DNA of 7,170 bases, taken from the NCBI GenBank assembly GCA_002403445.1, contig DHHU01000052.1:70803-77972 (forward strand), given 5' to 3'. A model generated the notes under the pieces. That model was not told where the DNA came from. It saw only the letters and a list, made by a program, of their open reading frames with translations, and searched no databases. Position numbers and translations under genes: made by a program. The DNA comes from Salinisphaeraceae bacterium UBA4764. Lineage in GTDB: Bacteria; Pseudomonadota; Gammaproteobacteria; Nevskiales; Salinisphaeraceae. How positions within the stretch are numbered: position 1 is the first letter of the stretch; every line of letters starts with the position of its first letter. This document shows positions 5,618-7,170 of this stretch, one piece after another.

Positions 5618-7096
5618 GTGCTTATGAGTGGGCGAAAAGCAGCAGTTTGGCTTCTTGTACTGCTCTGCTTATGTGCGGCATTGGCTACATGTCGGCGGCC
5701 TCCAACGGCCTTGGCGCGTGTGCGTGCCGACCATTTGTTGCGCGTGGCTGCCGTGGCCGGCAATTTGCCCCCGGAAGCAGCTGCTGACGGTCTGGCGCCG
5801 TTGACACACGCGCTTATTACCCGATTCGCCGACAATCTCGGTGTGCGTGCGAGGATTAAGTTTTATGCTACTCAGCGTGCCGTGCAGGCCGCAATCGATT
5901 CGCGAGAAGCGGATTTCGGTCTGGTGCGTCAGACGCCAGGTGCGGCCCTTTCGGGGTTTCAACGCACACAAGGGATCGGAACGCGCCGACTGGTCGCGGT
6001 GGTGCGTAATCAAGGCACGATTCCGAAACACATCACGGCCCTATCTGGTCATCTTAGGCTTTCGGGCCGGATTGGGTTGGCCGATTGGCTGCATAATCAC
6101 TATCCGCACTTGGATTTCAACGTGACGGGTCATCAGACGACGAGTGACGTGGTGGCGGCCGTGGCCAACGGCCGCTTAGAGGCAACTTTGATCACTGAAG
6201 CCGCTTATAAGCGCTATCGACGTTACTTTCCAAGTCTGCATAAAGCGTTCGAGATCCCAGGCTTGACGCAACGCAGCTATTGGCTTTTTGCTAGCCAACA
6301 TACGGCAAACAACGCCGCACTTTATGACAAAGCGGTCGCGTTTATAGCCAAGCAAAAAAAATCAGGTGAATACGCCCGGCTCAAGGCCCGATATCAATCT
6401 CGGGGGGCGGATCTAAGCCGAATCGGTATCCGGGCATTCAAAAAGTATCTCGACAGCCGTTTGCCTGAATGGCAATCGGATTTCAAAAAAGCCGCGCATC
6501 GTTTCGGTATCGATTGGCGGCTTCTGGCAGCTATTAGTTATCAGGAATCCCATTGGCGCAAGAACGCTGTCAGCTCGACCGGCGTGCGGGGTTTGATGAT
6601 GTTGACAAAGTCAACAGCCAAGCGAGTCGGCATTAGCGACCGTCGCGATCCGCAACAAAGTATCGACGGCGGTGCGCAGTATTATTTGCGGTTGAAACAG
6701 CGTCTGCCCCCAGCTATAGCGCCGCCAGATCGCAAATGGTTCGCCCTGGCTGCGTATAACGGCGGGCTGAGTCATGTATTGGATGCCCGCCGTCTGCTCG
6801 AGCGTCGCGGAGAAGATCCTAACCTGTGGGTCAATCTGAAACAGGCGTTGTTGTTGCTGACCCAGACCCGCTACGCACGGCATGCGCGCAGCGGGCGGGC
6901 GCCGGGGCATCAAACCGTCGCTTATGTAACGCACATACAAGCCTATTACGACATGCTTTTGTGGCACACGCGCAATAATTCGTCTGGGCTGCTTTGGGCA
7001 TTTAATAGCGGGTCAGGTGTCGCGACCTCGTCTAACCGGAGAGCGCAATCGTCTGGTAGCGGTTTAATTGCACCAATTCGCTCGCCGATGTTCTGA
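5618..7096 (+). CDS. mltF: Membrane-bound lytic murein transglycosylase F
   Basis: MltF cleaves the MurNAc-GlcNAc bond of peptidoglycan non-hydrolytically, forming 1,6-anhydromuropeptides, and acts in the periplasm at the outer membrane. The 492-residue product has an N-terminal hydrophobic signal (about 8-24) ending in LATC (22-25), a possible but non-canonical lipobox. A divergent family 3 solute-binding-like domain follows (about 34-260), then an SLT goose-lysozyme-type domain (about 285-450). Diagnostic motifs are DWRLLAAISYQESHW (299-313) with catalytic Glu310, GVRGLMMLTKSTA (322-334), ALAAYNGGLSHVLDAR (377-391 region) and VAYVTHIQAYYDML (434-447). The last 40 or so residues are Ser/Gly/Arg-rich and probably disordered. 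The GTG start at 5618 has GGTGA (5607-5611) six nt upstream; ATG at 5624 is an alternative two codons in. The gene is divergent from tRNA-Ser and the purL cluster. The adjacency of purL and mltF also occurs in E. coli. Confidence 0.95.
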   Translation: MLMSGRKAAVWLLVLLCLCAALATCRRPPTALARVRADHLLRVAAVAGNLPPEAAADGLAPLTHALITRFADNLGVRARIKFYATQRAVQAAIDSREADFGLVRQTPGAALSGFQRTQGIGTRRLVAVVRNQGTIPKHITALSGHLRLSGRIGLADWLHNHYPHLDFNVTGHQTTSDVVAAVANGRLEATLITEAAYKRYRRYFPSLHKAFEIPGLTQRSYWLFASQHTANNAALYDKAVAFIAKQKKSGEYARLKARYQSRGADLSRIGIRAFKKYLDSRLPEWQSDFKKAAHRFGIDWRLLAAISYQESHWRKNAVSSTGVRGLMMLTKSTAKRVGISDRRDPQQSIDGGAQYYLRLKQRLPPAIAPPDRKWFALAAYNGGLSHVLDARRLLERRGEDPNLWVNLKQALLLLTQTRYARHARSGRAPGHQTVAYVTHIQAYYDMLLWHTRNNSSGLLWAFNSGSGVATSSNRRAQSSGSGLIAPIRSPMF

Positions 7097-7106
7097 TACG
7101 CAGATC

Positions 7107-7129
7107 TTTGAGGCGCCACGCCTACCAAA
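7107..7129. terminator. Weak hairpin after mltF
   Basis: AGGCG (7111-7115) and CGCCT (7119-7123) form a five-bp stem with a CCA loop, extendable by TTTG/CAAA across a two-nt bulge. It begins 11 nt after the mltF stop. No T run follows on either strand, so intrinsic termination is doubtful. The remaining bases to the window end show no assignable gene, although an ATG at 7153 and minus-strand frames entering from the right edge are possible. Confidence 0.25.
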
Positions 7130-7170
7130 TTGCCCCAACCGGAATCAGCTCTATGGCCCCAAGACAAACC

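Overview
The window looks like chromosomal DNA from a gammaproteobacterium. It encodes a long fused-type PurL (about 1,300 aa with its own glutaminase domain), an MltF-type lytic transglycosylase, a small protein of the DUF1820 type and a serine tRNA with an encoded CCA end. A purL gene beside a divergent mltF is also the arrangement in Escherichia coli. The genus cannot be named from the sequence. No mobile element, CRISPR array, phage gene or rRNA is visible.

Layout: (1) Positions 1-269, downstream of purL, hold no recognised gene. They contain an unrecognised minus-strand reading frame running off the left edge (ATG at 120) and a compact pair of interleaved inverted repeats (190-215). (2) Positions 270-5313 are a compact minus-strand cluster, read right to left: DUF1820 protein (5313-4951), a WalJ/YycJ-like metallo-beta-lactamase-fold (MBL) protein (4923 to about 4154/4159), and purL (4172-270). 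The genes are 27 nt apart and then overlap, so they are probably one transcript. (3) A tRNA-Ser(CGA) gene lies just upstream on the same strand (5516-5426). (4) mltF runs on the plus strand (5618-7096), divergent from the tRNA. The roughly 100 bp between them carries back-to-back candidate promoters with overlapping -10 elements. (5) The last 74 bases hold only a weak hairpin and unassigned edge reading frames.

The most notable observation is the MBL gene. A -1 shift at an A7 run (plus-strand T7, 4263-4269) restores a family-like C-terminus ending at 4154, whereas the uninterrupted frame ends in an unrelated tail. The protein also has Tyr where the last His of the metal-binding HxHxDH motif is expected (Tyr65). 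This could be a decaying gene, a sequencing indel beside a real substitution, or a product made by slippage. It lies between an intact DUF1820 gene and an intact purL.

Functionally the window combines de novo purine synthesis (PurL), peptidoglycan turnover (MltF), translation (tRNA-Ser) and two poorly characterised proteins. I see no convincing evidence of a new multi-gene system.
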